Assembly: GCF_000003815.2 (NCBI RefSeq)
Contig: NC_049981.1
Location: forward strand, 4,022,699 to 4,046,656
Source of the DNA: Branchiostoma floridae
Taxonomy: Eukaryota > Chordata > Leptocardii > Amphioxiformes > Branchiostomatidae
Length of the DNA stretch: 23,958 nt
Reading direction: 5' to 3'
Below the pieces are notes generated by a model. That model did not search any database. It saw only the letters and a list, made by a program, of their open reading frames with translations, and was not told the DNA's origin. Below are positions 1-8,287 of the stretch, one piece after another. Position 1 is the first letter of the stretch. Every line of letters starts with the position of its first letter. The position numbers and the translations under genes were made by a program.

Positions 1-467
1 GGTTTATGTAAGATTTGTTTCCCTTCCTACAGGCGTGTCTTGAGACGTACGCTGGGAGAAGAAGGTTTATCTAAGATTTGTTTCTCTTCCTACAGGCGTG
101 TCTTGAGACGTACGCTGGGAGAAGAAGATTTATCAAAGTTTTGTTTCTCTTCCTACAGGCGTGTCTTGAGACGTACGCTGGGAGAAGAAGGTTTATCTTA
201 GATTTGTTTCTCTTCCTACAGGTGTGTCTTGAGACGTACGCTGGGAGAAGAAGGTTTATCTAAGATTTGTTTCTCTTCCTACAGGTGTGTCTTGAGACGT
301 ACGCTGGGAGAAGGAGGTTTATCTAAGATTTGTTTCCGTGGGGTGTTCTGTTCCTACAGGCGTGTCTTGAGACGTACGCTGGGAGAAGGAGGTTTATCTA
401 AGATTTGTTTCTCTTCCTACAGGTGTGTCTTGAGACGTACGCTGGGAGAAGAAGGCTTATCTAAGAT
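1..467 (+). repeat. 63-bp minisatellite, left block, copies of the RING-exon acceptor
   Basis: About 7.4 tandem units of 63 bp; one unit (316-390) is 75 bp because of a 12-bp insertion. Each unit consists of a pyrimidine tract ending CTACAG, followed by about 42 bases matching the start of the exon at 1778. Acceptor-like AGs sit at 31-32, 94-95, 157-158, 220-221, 283-284, 358-359 and 421-422. In the exon frame a unit reads CLETYAGRRRFI and then usually a TAA stop. Another frame stays open (RVLRRTLGEEGLSKI), which explains the spurious long reading frames here. It belongs to the same array as 1565-1808. Confidence 0.93.
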
Positions 468-1564
468 CACAGGCAGTTTAAGGCATGTGACACCCGTAGA
501 TTCTCAGTCGAGCAGTTATATGGCCATAACTTTTGATGTAACCATCTGTTTTCAACAATTTTTGGCCAGTTAACGTAATTCACCCATATTCAAAATATGA
601 TGACAAGAAAATTGTGGATCCTCAATATTTTGGGTTTAAAAAAACATTTTTTGGTAAAAAATAGGGATGCTATTAAAATGGGTCTGTGCCCACTATGAAA
701 TGATTGTCTAACTGAGTCATATTTTCTGGAGTAATAGATTATATCTCTGTGATATCTAATATGCCTGGGGATCTTGCCGCTATACCTAGGTAAGGCTCAA
801 TTTTGGGGCAAAAACAGAATTTTTTGACAATTTTTTGGTATTTTTCGTACAAATATCTATACAGCCACGGAAATCAAAGATATTGCAAGAAGACCCACTT
901 GATTTTTGAAGGTCTAAGGCTTAATGAACCTAAATCTGCCCAAAACTCGTAATAAAACTGGTGCCCTGATGTGGGCAGGGGCCGACGAAACACTACTTAC
1001 CCTACAAGAACTGCGTCCAAGTAAGACATGTTTGACTGTACGTAACATAAACCGATGGTAAAATATGAATGTTTTATGTCTGTATCTGTTAAATCGCTGT
1101 TGTATCAATGCGAAATTTCGCAAGCAGTTAGCCTTATAAGGCATCAGTCAACTGCCATACTATTATTTTGGGCTAGATTTATCGATTTATAGCATTATTT
1201 TGCTGTTTACTTGAAGTATGAGCGCCTCGCTGTTTTCCCGCCACTCCACACCCCGGGAGGTCGGAACCCATGTTCGGACTGTACCACTTGCAGCTCTCGC
1301 GGGGGTGCCCTTTTGTTAACCGCTTCTAGTTATGTCGATATTTGATAAATACTAGATCAATATCTTTAACACTCAATATTAATAAGTCTTAAAAAGTAGT
1401 TAGTGTAACCCATACATCGTAAGTTCCTGTTTTCGCAATGTAACATTAGATACTGACATTGGACCGTTCTAAAAACGCTCCGGCCCGGCGGGGTTACCTA
1501 AGGTCACGCAGTGGTTCGAATTTCATGTTCGACCAAAATTGTCACAGGCCTTAAAGTGCCCGTG
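468..1564. mobile_element. Non-autonomous DNA transposon, 1097 bp, inserted in the minisatellite
   Basis: The ends at 468-491 and 1541-1564 are imperfect 24-bp inverted repeats, starting CACAGGCA on the left and ending TGCCCGTG on the right, about 20 of 24 matching. They are flanked by a direct 6-bp duplication, TAAGAT, at 462-467 and 1565-1570. Removing the element rejoins two halves of a 63-bp repeat unit. The interior is AT-rich and I see no convincing transposase frame in it. CAC...GTG ends with a 6-bp duplication do not let me name a superfamily. Confidence 0.82.
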
Positions 1565-1808
1565 TAAGATTTGTTTCTCTTCCTACAGGCGTGTCTTGAG
1601 ACGTATGCTGGGAGAAGAAGGTTTATCTAAGATTTGTTTCTCTTCCTACAGCCGTGTCTTGAGACGTACGCGGGGAGAAGGAGATTTATCTAAGTTTTGT
1701 TCCTCTTCCTACAGCCGTGTCTTGAGACGTACGCTGGGAGAAGAAGGTTTATCTAAGATTTGTTTCTGTTTCTACAGGCCTGTCTTGAGACGTACGCTGG
1801 TAGAAGAA
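1565..1808 (+). repeat. 63-bp minisatellite, right block, ending in the real RING exon
   Basis: Four further units lie here. Acceptor AGs are at 1587-1588, 1650-1651, 1713-1714 and 1776-1777; the last is the one that leads into the intact RING exon. Unit starts at 1620, 1683, 1746 and 1809 are exactly 63 bp apart. The three upstream copies read CLETYAGRRRFI-like sequence and then stop in the coding frame, so splicing to them would truncate the protein. Confidence 0.92.
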
Positions 1809-4800
1809 GGTTCATTTACTGTCCGAACTGCCGGAGAGTGGCCGAACTGGACTCCACGTCCGGCGTGCGGGGGCTGCCGGGAAATTTCTGGGTCACCAAC
1901 CTACGTGACGTCATAGCAGGTACGTCACTTTTTCTTAAACATTCTTTGAAGACTTGTGTGTCAGCTTCTGTCAAATGTGTCAAATGGAGAAGAGATTTGG
2001 CTATGAGGTGCGACTTCGAGAGTTCAGTGGTTCTATTCTTGGTATCTCTGACTAGACGGTGTGTCATTGGGAAAGGCACTGTACAGTGTGGTCTACACAT
2101 CTAGAAATTCCTGTAGAAGCGCGTGTCCAGGTATGTAAGAAAAAAACAGGGACATTACACGCCGAACCAGGAAAGTCATGTACACAGCCAGGACACAGAA
2201 CATTTCACAGGTGTGTAAGTCCCTTGAAACACCTGGAAATTAGAGTTTTCGTGCAGTGGTGACTTCCAGGACTTTCCTCATTCCTTTAAGGAGAGGTTAA
2301 AGGAATTGGAAGGAGAGGTATGGGCTCTAACTTCTATTACCGCGCCCTTAAAATAGCGGATAACAACCCTAAATAACGAGTATGCCTTTAATTCTACCGT
2401 TCACCTGTTAAAATTGTCCTAAAAGCTTTGTCGTTGCTGAATCGTCAAGAAGATTTCTATGTATTGCTCTGATAGGCAAATACATCGTTGGTCTTGACTG
2501 TGCCCTGGTTTTCTGTACTCCTGTCAAAACTCCAACATGAACATATTCAAGCATCCTGCCCCTTCACATATATACTATAGAGAGAAGCTATAACAGTGAT
2601 AGCAGTGTGGTGTTGAAAGGCATTAGCAACAGTAGCAGGTAGCAAAATTTTATGTGCGTTATTGGAACCAAAAGGTACAAACAAGAAAATGTAGCACGCA
2701 TTCTACATTTCTAATACTAGATATACATCACACATTCCTTTACACAGAACGAGATAGCGAGAACCCGGATGTCAAAGGCCGTCTCCAAGGCAACCGGTGC
2801 AAGCTCCACCCAGGCGAGCAGTGCCGCCATTTTTGTCAGGACTGTCACGTGCCCGTGTGTGGGGAGTGTCTCTTCTCGGAGCACAACGGGCATGCGCTGG
2901 AACGGCTGGAGAGGGTGCTAAGCGAGGTGCGACAGGAGGTAAAATCTTTTTTTATTGTTTGATTGTTTTAAGAAATAAATAAAAATTGTTCAGCATGACT
3001 ATAATGCAATGCTCTTCTACCATGCCCGCGCACTGTATGAGGATCCAAACTGTACATTTTCGACCAGTCATTCGGTCTTCTTCAGGTCGACTGAACCGAT
3101 TTCTGAAGACACGTGATCTTACGGTAGTGTGACGTAGACATCTGGTCAAAGGTGTTTTGAAGTCGGTATCGGCCCCGGATGGATGGTAGACCTACCCTAA
3201 AACAACCATTCTCTGTAATTATCCATTTTTTACAGTTGAGGAAATGTTTGGAGATTGCCCAACAGATTGCAGGGGAACTGAAGATGGTTCTACATGAGTT
3301 CGAGTCCCGACGGGAGGGAAAGAACAAGATAGAACAGCCAGAGACCCCGGATGAGGAAGCGGAAACGGAGAGACAGAGAATCGACTGGGCGGACGCCATG
3401 TTGAATCGGCTGTTAAAAGCATTCAAGGTAATTCAAAGACAACATGTCAATCATTCTGTATCTCATATTAAACGTGGCATTATTAGAGGAGCATCAAAAA
3501 GGAAAAATCTGTATCGATGTATCCTGCTCTTGATCTTGAGTTGCCAGTTAATCTGTGTCGGTAAAATTCATGAAAAAATACGTGCAAATATTTTTCAAAT
3601 GGGACAGCCAATACAAGGGATCGGACCTAAAGTCTTTGGTGTCACTTTATTCCAATAGTAGACAGTCATGTCACTGAATGAGAACAACACTAGTTCAAAC
3701 CAAGAACTTTTAGATACATTTGTACTAGGTCACATGTCATAATTACAATGCAAACTTATACCACCTATAATTGGATAGATCCACCACTTAAATGAAGATA
3801 CTTATGTAGATTGCTCACACGTCACTCATTGAGCAGCCGGTCAGATATAGGAGATAGTTTGTGGCGCCCCCGTCTCTGTTCAGGGATGTCTCTAATGTTT
3901 GCTGATCTATTTGCAGTTTTCACGTCGAGCGGCTGAGCTGTACGACTACGGCGGACTGCAGCGGTGTAAAAAGCTACTAGCTGACCTCATCAACCAGGCA
4001 AGTGTCCTCATTTAAGTACAGAATGGATCACTTCCCTCAATTGTTTCATCGTAACGTACCTGAATTAAGAGATTCTTTTACACAACACCTGCTTTCTTTC
4101 CACCGACGTTTCGGTGACTGTTGTCACCCTCCTCAGTAGTTCACACTGGTTCACATCAACTGATTCACATTGCACTGCAGCTATAGATAGGTGTTGGATA
4201 AAGCAATCCATTATGTAGATACATTAACTTTGTAACATTCTGGAATCAGCAATACCTATGCTGCAGTGCAACGTGAACCCGCCAGTATTGCCCAGAGGAA
4301 GGTGACATTCGGTCACCGAAACGTCGATGGAAATGTAAAAACGGTTGTGAATAAAAGATTCAAAAATATGTTGTTTTCTTTTAATTTTTACAGACGAACG
4401 ACATCATGGTAACGGAACGCGCCAAAGTGAGAGAGATTTCCGCCATTTTGTACGGGTCCGAACAACCCAAGACTACTGCGCCTGCGCGGGATGAAACCGA
4501 GGACAGGAGCAACGGCAACTTGGCCAGGACGACGCATGCGCAACTTCTTCGAGGAGGGGTCGGAGAGGTCAAGTTCTATCACCCGTTCAGTGTTGTTGTG
4601 TCGAAGAACGGGGATACATACGTGCTCGATATGTACCGATGCGGACGCGTGCATGTCTTCGGGCCGGGGCGCAATCTGCTCCGAAGGTTCGAGCTGGATC
4701 TGAACGGTCACGCGGCAACCAGAGTGACGGGTGGGATCACTCTGTTTAAGAGCTCTACTCTCTGCTGGGTCGGGACTGCCTACATGCCGAGTAACGTCGA

Positions 4801-5383
4801 CACGCTTCTACAGCGCTGCTCATCGCTATCACAGAACTTTTTCATAGAGTTCGATCACCAAGGAAACATAAAAAAGAACGTGAGCATCACCCTCGCAGGC
4901 GAGATCGCCGACGCGGCGTTGCTAAGGCACGGCACGGTTGCCATAGCGATCAGTTCGAACGTCCACGTCCTTGACGACCAGGCCCAGGAGATCTTCCACT
5001 TCCGCGCGAGTGATTTTTCTCCCGTGGAGAAAATGTGCATCAACGAACAAAATGGCGACATTCTGGTCTCGCTGTGGCCCGAAAACGTCATCAAGGTGTT
5101 CGACTTGCGCGGGAAACTGAAACTGCAGTTCGGTTGCTATGGTAACGCAGACGGCCAGCTCGACCAACCGAAGGGCCTCTGCGTGGACCCGGAAGGGAGG
5201 ATCCTGGTGGCAGACTCCGGAAACAAACGCGTGGCATTGTTTGACGGAAGTGGAGTTTTTCTAAAGAATGTGGCGACGGAAGGTGACGGACTTAAGGAAC
5301 CCCATGCCTTGTACGCTTCTCGGGACGGCAAGGTAGTGGTGACGGATATAGGTACCCACTCGGTACACGTCATGGAGTATTAG
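1778..5383 (+). CDS. TRIM-NHL protein (RING half, B-box, coiled coil, NHL), 5' end outside window
   Basis: Five exons fit together: 1778-1919, 2748-2938, 3236-3427, 3917-3997 and 4394-5383 (stop TAG). Phases agree (1, 0, 0, 0), giving 531 visible residues. Residues 1-47 are the second RING half, with Cys2 and the CPNC pair Cys15/Cys18. Residues 65-96 are a complete B-box 2 (C65, H68, C77, C80, C85, C88, H93, H96; C73 lies between). Residues 112-202 form a charged, helical coiled coil. Residues 203-531 carry beta-propeller NHL repeats; the clearest is the QPKGLCVDPEGRILVADSGN block. Known TRIM-NHL proteins are ubiquitin ligases and often RNA or protein binders; the role here is inferred from that. 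The first RING half (C-x2-C and CGHTFC-like) was not found between 1 and 1777, so that exon is probably upstream. Donors are GT except the fourth intron, which starts GCAAGT. Introns of 828, 297, 489 and 396 bp show no other exons. Confidence 0.88.
4070..4362. mobile_element. Fold-back inverted-repeat element filling the last intron of the TRIM-NHL gene
   Basis: The left arm (4071 to about 4136) carries CACCGACGTTTCGGTGAC. The right arm (about 4292-4361) carries its reverse complement, GTCACCGAAACGTCGATGG, and the arms share outer AAAAGATTC/GATTCTTTT ends. A second inner inverted pair surrounds a CTGCAGTGCAA motif. The element ends about 32 bp before the acceptor of the NHL exon. No coding capacity is seen, so it is a MITE-like or retroelement-derived palindrome of unknown class. 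Confidence 0.72.
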
Positions 5384-5945
5384 CAAGGCGATGTCGTATA
5401 TAGGTACCCACTCCGTACTCAACACGCGTTATGAAGTATCAGCAAGGTAGTGATGACGTACATAGGTACCCACTAGGTACACGTCATCGAGTATTAGTAA
5501 GGGGGTGACGGATATAGGTAACCAATCAGTACTCAGTACACGCCATCGAGTATTAACAATGTAGCGGTGACGGATATAGGTACCCCCTCGGTACACGTCA
5601 TCGACTATTAGCAAGGGGTCGACGAATATATATATATATATATATATATGTATACGTACAGAATCAGCATATGTCATCGAGTTTTAGCATTGTAGTCGTG
5701 ACGTATATAGGTACCCACTCAGTACAAGTCATCGAGTATAAGCAAGGGGGTGACGGATATAGGTACCCACTCAGTACAGGTCATCGAGTATAAGCAAGGG
5801 GGTGACGGATATAGGTACACACTCAGTACACGACATCGAGTATAAGCAAGGTCGTGACCAGACGGATATAGATACCCACTCAGTACTCAGTACACGTCAT
5901 TGAGTATTAGCAAGGTAGTGGTGACGGATACAAGTACCCATTGGG
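5328..5945 (+). repeat. 55-bp minisatellite copying the last 18 codons and stop
   Basis: The first unit (5328-5382) is the end of the open reading frame itself, encoding GKVVVTDIGTHSVHVMEY just before the stop. About nine more diverged units of 52-76 bp follow, each keeping parts of GGATATAGGTACCCACT and CATCGAGTATTAGCAAG. One unit is expanded by a TA run at 5626-5649. The array ends around 5945, shortly before the poly(A) signals, so most of the presumed 3' UTR is repeated coding tail. Confidence 0.9.
5626..5649. repeat. TA dinucleotide microsatellite
   Basis: An uninterrupted run of about 12 TA units lies inside one copy of the 55-bp repeat, replacing the GGATATAGGTACC part of that copy. 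Confidence 0.95.
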
Positions 5946-5980
5946 ATATAAGTACCGTTTTTTAAGTGCGATTAAATAGA

Positions 5981-6031
5981 AATAAAGAAAGAAAAAATTA
6001 AAGAAAAGGTGCCAGGAATGTAATTAATAAA
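5981..6031 (+). promoter_or_regulatory. Poly(A) signals of the TRIM-NHL gene
   Basis: AATAAA hexamers occur at 5981-5986 and 6026-6031, about 600-650 bp after the stop at 5383 and just beyond the stop-codon minisatellite. They are the first clear pair on this strand after the gene. Use is inferred, not shown. Confidence 0.5.
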
Positions 6032-6201
6032 GTTAGTGTAATCTCTAAGCGTTGGATGGTTTATTAAAAGCTTTACTATGTAAGATTTGGACAATACAAA
6101 AACAAATACATTTCTTTGCATAGTAAGTTATTCAATCGCATAGCAGCGCATACCTATATTCCGGAAGAGAAGCTACAACAACAGACCGTGATCGTCCAAA
6201 T

Positions 6202-6388
6202 ACCCCCCTCACATGTAGCGGAAATCGATCGGACGACGAGACTGCGAGCTCTAGATTACGAGGAGGCATGACCCTGATGCCGACGAAGAAATGGCAGAGT
6301 CCCCCCCTCCCGTCAGGGTCATGCCTCCTCATAATTTAGAGCTCGCAGACTCGTCGTCCGATCGATTTTCGCTACACGTGTGGGGGGT
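6202..6388. mobile_element. Near-perfect palindrome built from two inverted MITE ends
   Basis: Arms 6202-6279 and 6311-6388 (78 bp each) are reverse complements with only a handful of mismatches, separated by a 31-bp spacer. Each arm carries CCGATCGATTTTCGC next to a CACATG/CATGTG and G-rich end. The same terminal block is found at the right end of the element at 12851-13097 and, more diverged, near 8230-8264. No open frame of interest. It should form a strong hairpin if single-stranded. Confidence 0.88.
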
Positions 6389-6464
6389 GGGGGTGGGTGA
6401 AGGAAACATGCCCATATATGGCTGAATAATTTTAGCGCAGCAGGACAGTTTCCCATAATCCCTT

Positions 6465-6695
6465 TAACGCTACTTCACCTTTATCCGCGCGGTAACCTAT
6501 ATCCGTTGTGTTTTTTAACAGGGTTTTGGGAAATAGAAGGTCGATGGACGGTAGTTTCAAATTGCAATACACCATGTTATTCTTCAAATATTGCAGTTTG
6601 AAACTATGTGCACCATTCGTTAACTTGATGATATAATTTAATACTCATTTTAAAGAAACAACGGATATAGGTTACCCCGCGGTTAACTAGCGTTA
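6465..6695. mobile_element. MITE, TAACGC family, copy 1
   Basis: Terminal inverted repeats of about 40 bp include GGTAACCTATATCCGTTG on the left and CAACGGATATAGGTTACC on the right, with outer ends TAACGCTA and TAGCGTTA. The interior contains a shorter inverted pair, TTTCAAATTGCAAT and ATTGCAGTTTGAAA. It is 231 bp with no coding capacity. The same family recurs at 9520-9735. Confidence 0.85.
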
Positions 6696-6696
6696 A

Positions 6697-7245
6697 ATTA
6701 TCATCCTTTTTATCCAAGATTTCTTGTAGTTTTGAATTGAATGTGACCTCAGCTTGTTAACAACCTTCTAAAAGACTAAGGTAATAACTATATGCTATTA
6801 TAATAAAATGAAATATCTTTATAGGAGTAATTTTAAAGACGAATATCTTGTTTGTTCTCCTACCTAGCCTAGGTCAATGAGAATGATATTCTGTTCTCAA
6901 GAATGCCCAAATGTTGCATAGTGTACCTTTAATCAAGCGTTCGTTTCACTGTCCCTGACTGGGAGATATGCTTGAAATTTCCGATACAGGCCCCATGGCG
7001 GAACCGTTCATGGATGAATAGACGTATGATACCCTGTTATTATTTTGAACAATACACATGTCTCTGTTCAGGATTTCCGGCCGGAAGTCTGTCCCTCCGC
7101 GGACGATGCGCTCAAAGAGGAATGAAAAATTCCACCAATGCTTGTCACAGGATCTAGAACTCCATGCCAGGTGTTAATTTTCATATGGTGTCAACAAAAC
7201 AACAAAAGCTCACCTATTGTAAGGCCCCGGGGGCCCCCTTTCCAC
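6697..7245. other. Intergenic stretch without recognised genes
   Basis: This AT-rich stretch has no convincing exon or repeat that I can identify. A short reading frame at 6972-7157 has no recognisable domain. A GC-rich palindromic GGCCCCGGGGGCC lies near 7224-7237. Confidence 0.5.
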
Positions 7246-7456
7246 TAGATGGCGATCGCGCTGCGCTCTCGCTGCGACCTAAATAGGATATGTGTAGCCT
7301 TCGCTTTCACACCGGGTATATCATACAAAACGTACAAGTATGGCTGAGAAGACAATAAAACACAGAAATAGTAAAAAGATTCGTTTCTTTTCTATACATT
7401 TCGTTGAGCGATATGTCAAATTTTAGGTCGCAGAGACCTCGCCGCGCGCCGTCCTA
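7246..7456. mobile_element. Possible small fold-back element
   Basis: GATGGCGATCGCGCTGCG through CTGCGACCTAAA (about 7250-7284) is partly mirrored by TTAGGTCGCAGAGACCTCG through CGCGCGCCGTC (about 7423-7452). The match has gaps, so the boundaries are approximate. It directly abuts the larger element that starts near 7453. Confidence 0.4.
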
Positions 7457-8264
7457 TTACCCGCCTCACATTATATACGATCTTCGGACGTACTTCGCGA
7501 TCGCAGGAAGGTCGGCTGATTTTAAGATCTTAAGATGGTCTTGCGTATTTTTCGCCCAAAACCTGTTCCCCTCACATATAAGCGAGCCTCGTGCGATCGA
7601 CGGTGAATAAATCTATGATAATGAACCTCCCATGACCTCTTGCACGCGGACAAGGGAATACAAAACGTTCCTCAAAAAAGGCAAGAGATCAATAAATGTT
7701 GTTTATTTTGCTGTCGGAATCTTTTTAACCAATGAATGGAATGCGCGGGCATAATAGAAATGACACAAGAAAGGAAAGTGTGTCACAAAGCCAGCCTACA
7801 TACTGCCACAGGGGCCACAATGTTAGAATTACCCTCACATTCCCAGAAATTCAATATTTGTAAACAATCGGAAGTCGGGTGAACGTCGCCCGACTAACGG
7901 GCGTTCGCCATCCGATTTGCGTTCGATGATTAATAACTATGTCTGTGCTCGCCTATCGGTCTTCAATCGTTGGATTGACGCAAGACTATTGACCGATACC
8001 CTTGCGAGGTACGCACGATTTGCACGCACGATCTGCGACTCGGTAACGAGCTCTGCGATCTCGGAGATCTCCTGCAACTTGTCGCTTATGTTAAGAACAT
8101 GTTTCGCTGCACCGCGACCATCGTAAGACTCCTGAAAATTGCCGGCGATCCCTAAAAATCGCAAGATGATCGTGAGAACACCGGACGTCTTACTCACGAA
8201 AATGTCATTTAGAGATCGTAAACTAGTCTTCCGATCGAATCGCGCCTAATGTGAGGAGGGTATA
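7453..8264. mobile_element. Non-autonomous inverted-repeat transposon next to the sialyltransferase stop
   Basis: The ends carry TATTACCCGCCTCACATTA on the left and TAATGTGAGGAGGGTATA on the right, imperfect inverted repeats of about 20 bp. The block from 7471 to about 7600, with ACGATCTTCGG and GCGTATTTTTCGCC, resembles the interior of the element at 12851-13097, so both belong to one family. The two short reading frames inside have no recognisable transposase signature. The right end lies about 25 bp beyond the stop codon of the minus-strand sialyltransferase gene. Confidence 0.7.
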
Positions 8265-8287
8265 TTGGAAAGTGGGTATAACAGGAG

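Noticed and set aside
78-573. Two open frames (61 and 114 codons) with repeated CLETYAGRRRFI or RVLRRTLGEEGLSKI
   Set aside because: They are read-through of the 63-bp minisatellite; the length multiple of three makes any stop-free frame look long. Only the frame matching the RING exon has meaning.
1510-1530. GGTTCGAATTTC, resembling a tRNA B-box
   Set aside because: It lies inside the 468-1564 transposon with no A-box at the right distance and no cloverleaf.
468-1777. Search for the first half of the RING domain (C-x2-C, CGH-x2-C)
   Set aside because: No such codons next to a splice donor were found; most of the stretch is a transposon. The exon is assumed to lie left of the window.
1816-2262. 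Frames on both strands downstream of the RING exon
   Set aside because: They overlap the exon in other frames or run through the intron, without domains or splice-consistent ends.
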